Shown: positions 62,164 to 64,000 of the stretch, one piece after another
Position numbering within the stretch: the first letter of the stretch is position 1
Layout: each line of letters starts with the position of its first letter
Origin: Alteriqipengyuania abyssalis
GTDB lineage: Bacteria > Pseudomonadota > Alphaproteobacteria > Sphingomonadales > Sphingomonadaceae
Assembly (NCBI RefSeq): GCF_019857185.1
Contig: NZ_JAHWXP010000003.1
Location: 186,001-250,000, forward strand
Direction: 5' to 3'
DNA: 64,000 bases
Position numbers and translations under genes: made by a program
The notes under the pieces: generated by a model
Seen by the model: only the letters and a program-made list of their open reading frames with translations
Told to the model about the DNA's origin: nothing
The model's database searches: none

Positions 62164-63615
62164 CTAGGCCCCGGCCAGCCCGTTGCCGATCATGGTCCTG
62201 GGCTGCACGATCCGGTCGTAATCTTCTTCGCTGATCTTGCCGCTGGCGATCGCCTCCTCGCGCAAGGTGGTGCCGTTCCTGGCGGCGGCCTCTGCGATAT
62301 GCGCTGCGTCCATATAGCCGATTTCGGGCACCAGCGCGGTCACCAGCATCAGCGACTGCTCCAGATGCTGCTCGATCCGCTGCTCGTCGAGCGTGGTGCC
62401 CTCGATCGCGTTCTCGCGGAAGCTTGCGCAGCCATCGGCGAGGATGCGGATCGAGTGGAGCACGTTCGCCGCGATCACCGGGCGCATCGCGTTGAGCTGC
62501 AGATTGCCCCAGCTTCCCGCCATCGCATTGGCGGTGTCGTGGCCGATCACCTGCATCGCCACCATCAGCAGCGCCTCGCTCTGGGTCGGGTTGACCTTGC
62601 CCGGCATGATCGATGAGCCCGGCTCGTTCGCCGGCAGCTTGAGCTCGCCGATCCCGCAGCGCGGGCCGCTCGCCAGCCAGCGCACGTCATTGGCGATCTT
62701 GATCAGCGCGACCGCAACGCCCCGCAGCGCGGCGGACAGGCGCACGATCGGGTCGAGCGTTCCCTGCGCGTGGAACTTGTTGGCTGCGGTGCGCACCGGC
62801 AGGCGCGTGAGGTACGCGATTTCCTTCGCGACATGATCCGAAAAGCCATCCGGCGCGTTGAGCCCGGTGCCCACCGCCGTCCCGCCGAGCGAGATGGCGA
62901 GCAGTCCCTCGCGCGCATGTTCAAGATCGGCAACTGCCGCGCGCAGCGCCTCGGCCCACGCGCTCCATTCCTGCCCGACCGACAGGGGAACCGCGTCCTG
63001 AAGATGGGTGCGACCGATCTTGACCGTGTCCATCCAGCCTTCCGCCTTCTGCTCGATCACCTCGGCCAACTGCTCGATCTCGGGGATCAATTGCGCGTCG
63101 AGCGCGCCCAGCGCGGCCAGATGCATCGCGGTGGGGAAGGTGTCGTTAGAGGACTGGCTCTTGTTGACGTCGTCGTTGGGCGCGACCGGTTTCTGGCTGC
63201 CCAGCTCGCCGCCCAGCAGCTGGATCGCGCGGTTCGCGATCACCTCGTTGACATTCATGTTGGTCTGCGTGCCAGAGCCTGTCTGCCATACGCGCAGCGG
63301 GAACTGGTCATCAAATTCGCCCGCGATCAGTTCGTCACAGGCGCGCGTAATTGCCTCGCACTTGTCTTCGGCAAGCAGACCTGCACGGCGATTGACGATG
63401 GCAGCGGCCTTTTTGAGATACCCATAGGCGCGGCACAGCTCGACCGGCATGCGATCCTCGCCAATATCGAAATGCTGGAGCGAGCGGGCGGTCTGCGCAC
63501 CCCAATAGCGGTCGGCGGGCACGCGAACCTCGCCCATCGAGTCGAACTCGACGCGGTCGCCCTTCGCCTTGATCCCGACCGGAATCTCGCGAAGCGTTTG
63601 CCCCTTTTCGGTCAT
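62164..63615 (-). CDS. fumC: Fumarate hydratase class II
   Basis: FumC reversibly hydrates fumarate to malate and needs no iron. It is 483 aa from ATG 63615, with AAAGGA upstream. Class II markers are VWQTGSGTQTNMNVNEVIANRA, VNKSQSSNDTFPTAMH, IGRTHLQDAVPLSVGQE and the signature GSSIMPGKVNPTQSEA. It lies upstream of malate synthase in the same direction with 128 bases between; both feed malate. Confidence 0.97.
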   Translation of the reverse strand: MTEKGQTLREIPVGIKAKGDRVEFDSMGEVRVPADRYWGAQTARSLQHFDIGEDRMPVELCRAYGYLKKAAAIVNRRAGLLAEDKCEAITRACDELIAGEFDDQFPLRVWQTGSGTQTNMNVNEVIANRAIQLLGGELGSQKPVAPNDDVNKSQSSNDTFPTAMHLAALGALDAQLIPEIEQLAEVIEQKAEGWMDTVKIGRTHLQDAVPLSVGQEWSAWAEALRAAVADLEHAREGLLAISLGGTAVGTGLNAPDGFSDHVAKEIAYLTRLPVRTAANKFHAQGTLDPIVRLSAALRGVAVALIKIANDVRWLASGPRCGIGELKLPANEPGSSIMPGKVNPTQSEALLMVAMQVIGHDTANAMAGSWGNLQLNAMRPVIAANVLHSIRILADGCASFRENAIEGTTLDEQRIEQHLEQSLMLVTALVPEIGYMDAAHIAEAAARNGTTLREEAIASGKISEEDYDRIVQPRTMIGNGLAGA

Positions 63616-63827
63616 GGCGGTCCTTTCACCTTCCTCTTTCGAGAACCGCGCCCTCCACTGCTCGTTCCCGCATTCGGCATGCCCTTTGGGGTCTTGCACG
63701 CGCCCGCGCACAAGCTGGCAAAGCGCCTGACCTGAGCGAGCGCCCGCGCTGCCTCTTTCGATAAGAGTGATCGCCCATCTGCGGCATTCCCGGGGAAACG
63801 ATCCCGGCAGCCGCCCGTTCGCCAGAC

Positions 63828-64000
63828 ATGTCAGAAAAATACAGCACACTCGACCGCCTCTCCGTCGCCGGTGAATGGCGCGAAGGCACAGGCGACACCC
63901 TGAAGAACATCTGCCCGTGGGACGAAAGCGAGATCTTCTCGATGAAGACCGCGCAGGCCGGCGACGTCGACGAGGCGTGCCATGCCGCACAGCAGGCCCA
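63828..64000 (+). CDS. Aldehyde dehydrogenase, N-terminal part (continues beyond window)
   Basis: Only the first 57 residues are present, from ATG 63828. The opening reads LSVAGEWREGTGDTLKNICPWDESEIFSM in part, followed by DVDEACHAAQQA, which is the N-terminal layout of the NAD(P)-dependent aldehyde dehydrogenase superfamily, as in benzaldehyde or vanillin dehydrogenases. The catalytic Cys and Glu lie outside the window. It is divergent from fumC across 212 bases. Confidence 0.8.
   Translation, partial: MSEKYSTLDRLSVAGEWREGTGDTLKNICPWDESEIFSMKTAQAGDVDEACHAAQQA

Overview
The window is ordinary chromosomal DNA of a high-GC alphaproteobacterium. By eye it runs at about two thirds G+C, with one visibly lower patch. 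The gene content fits the Sphingomonadales, and most likely an Erythrobacteraceae-type marine or freshwater heterotroph. Pointers are TonB-dependent receptors, a haem-type receptor followed by a DUF6607 protein, a NodT-type efflux lipoprotein, DUF465/DUF1465 small proteins, a cpoB-tilS overlap, a GAF-type ptsP and a microbial rhodopsin. This placement comes from gene content and was not measured. I see no rRNA, CRISPR array, insertion sequence or prophage. One tRNA-Val(CAC) is present.

Layout. 1-4.2 kb: aspartate carbamoyltransferase with a dihydroorotase-like partner that has lost its metal-binding HxH, then sppA and tRNA-Val. 4.2-6.1 kb: a low-GC patch of three unrecognised genes wedged between the tRNA and an efflux operon. 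6.1-12.7 kb: tripartite RND efflux operon (adaptor, pump, outer-membrane channel) divergent from a response regulator with a degenerate receiver domain. 12.7-17.3 kb: TonB receptor plus surface beta-helix lipoprotein. 17.6-33 kb: housekeeping genes (serS, surE, K+ channel, rimO, L,D-transpeptidase, tilS, cpoB, rodZ-like, ptsP, glpK). 33-46.7 kb: DUF4230 protein, BCCT transporter, nadA, a rhodopsin with the NTQ (chloride-pump) motif, DUF2254, EamA, old yellow enzyme, lipB, MFS and arsC. 46.9-51.7 kb: haem-type TonB receptor with DUF6607, then an orphan [2Fe-2S] subunit, a zinc-ribbon protein and a class II aldolase. 51.8-59.9 kb: MATE exporter, sterol-desaturase-like enzyme and a tight arsenic-methylation gene set. 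59.9-64 kb: malate synthase G, fumarase C and the start of an aldehyde dehydrogenase.

Two parts are most worth following. The first is the rhodopsin at 38.5-39.5 kb, whose helix-C residues N121/T125/Q132 are those of light-driven chloride pumps. The second is the 54.0-59.9 kb set: two small glycosyltransferases, an NAD-dependent sugar-type reductase, an ArsM methyltransferase with all four family cysteines, an FAD disulfide reductase, and a radical SAM enzyme with a cysteine-rich tail that does not look like the usual ArsS. The genes are coupled pairwise by 1-4 base overlaps and radiate from one 83-base divergent promoter, as expected for an organoarsenical (arsenosugar-like) pathway with an unusual radical SAM step.
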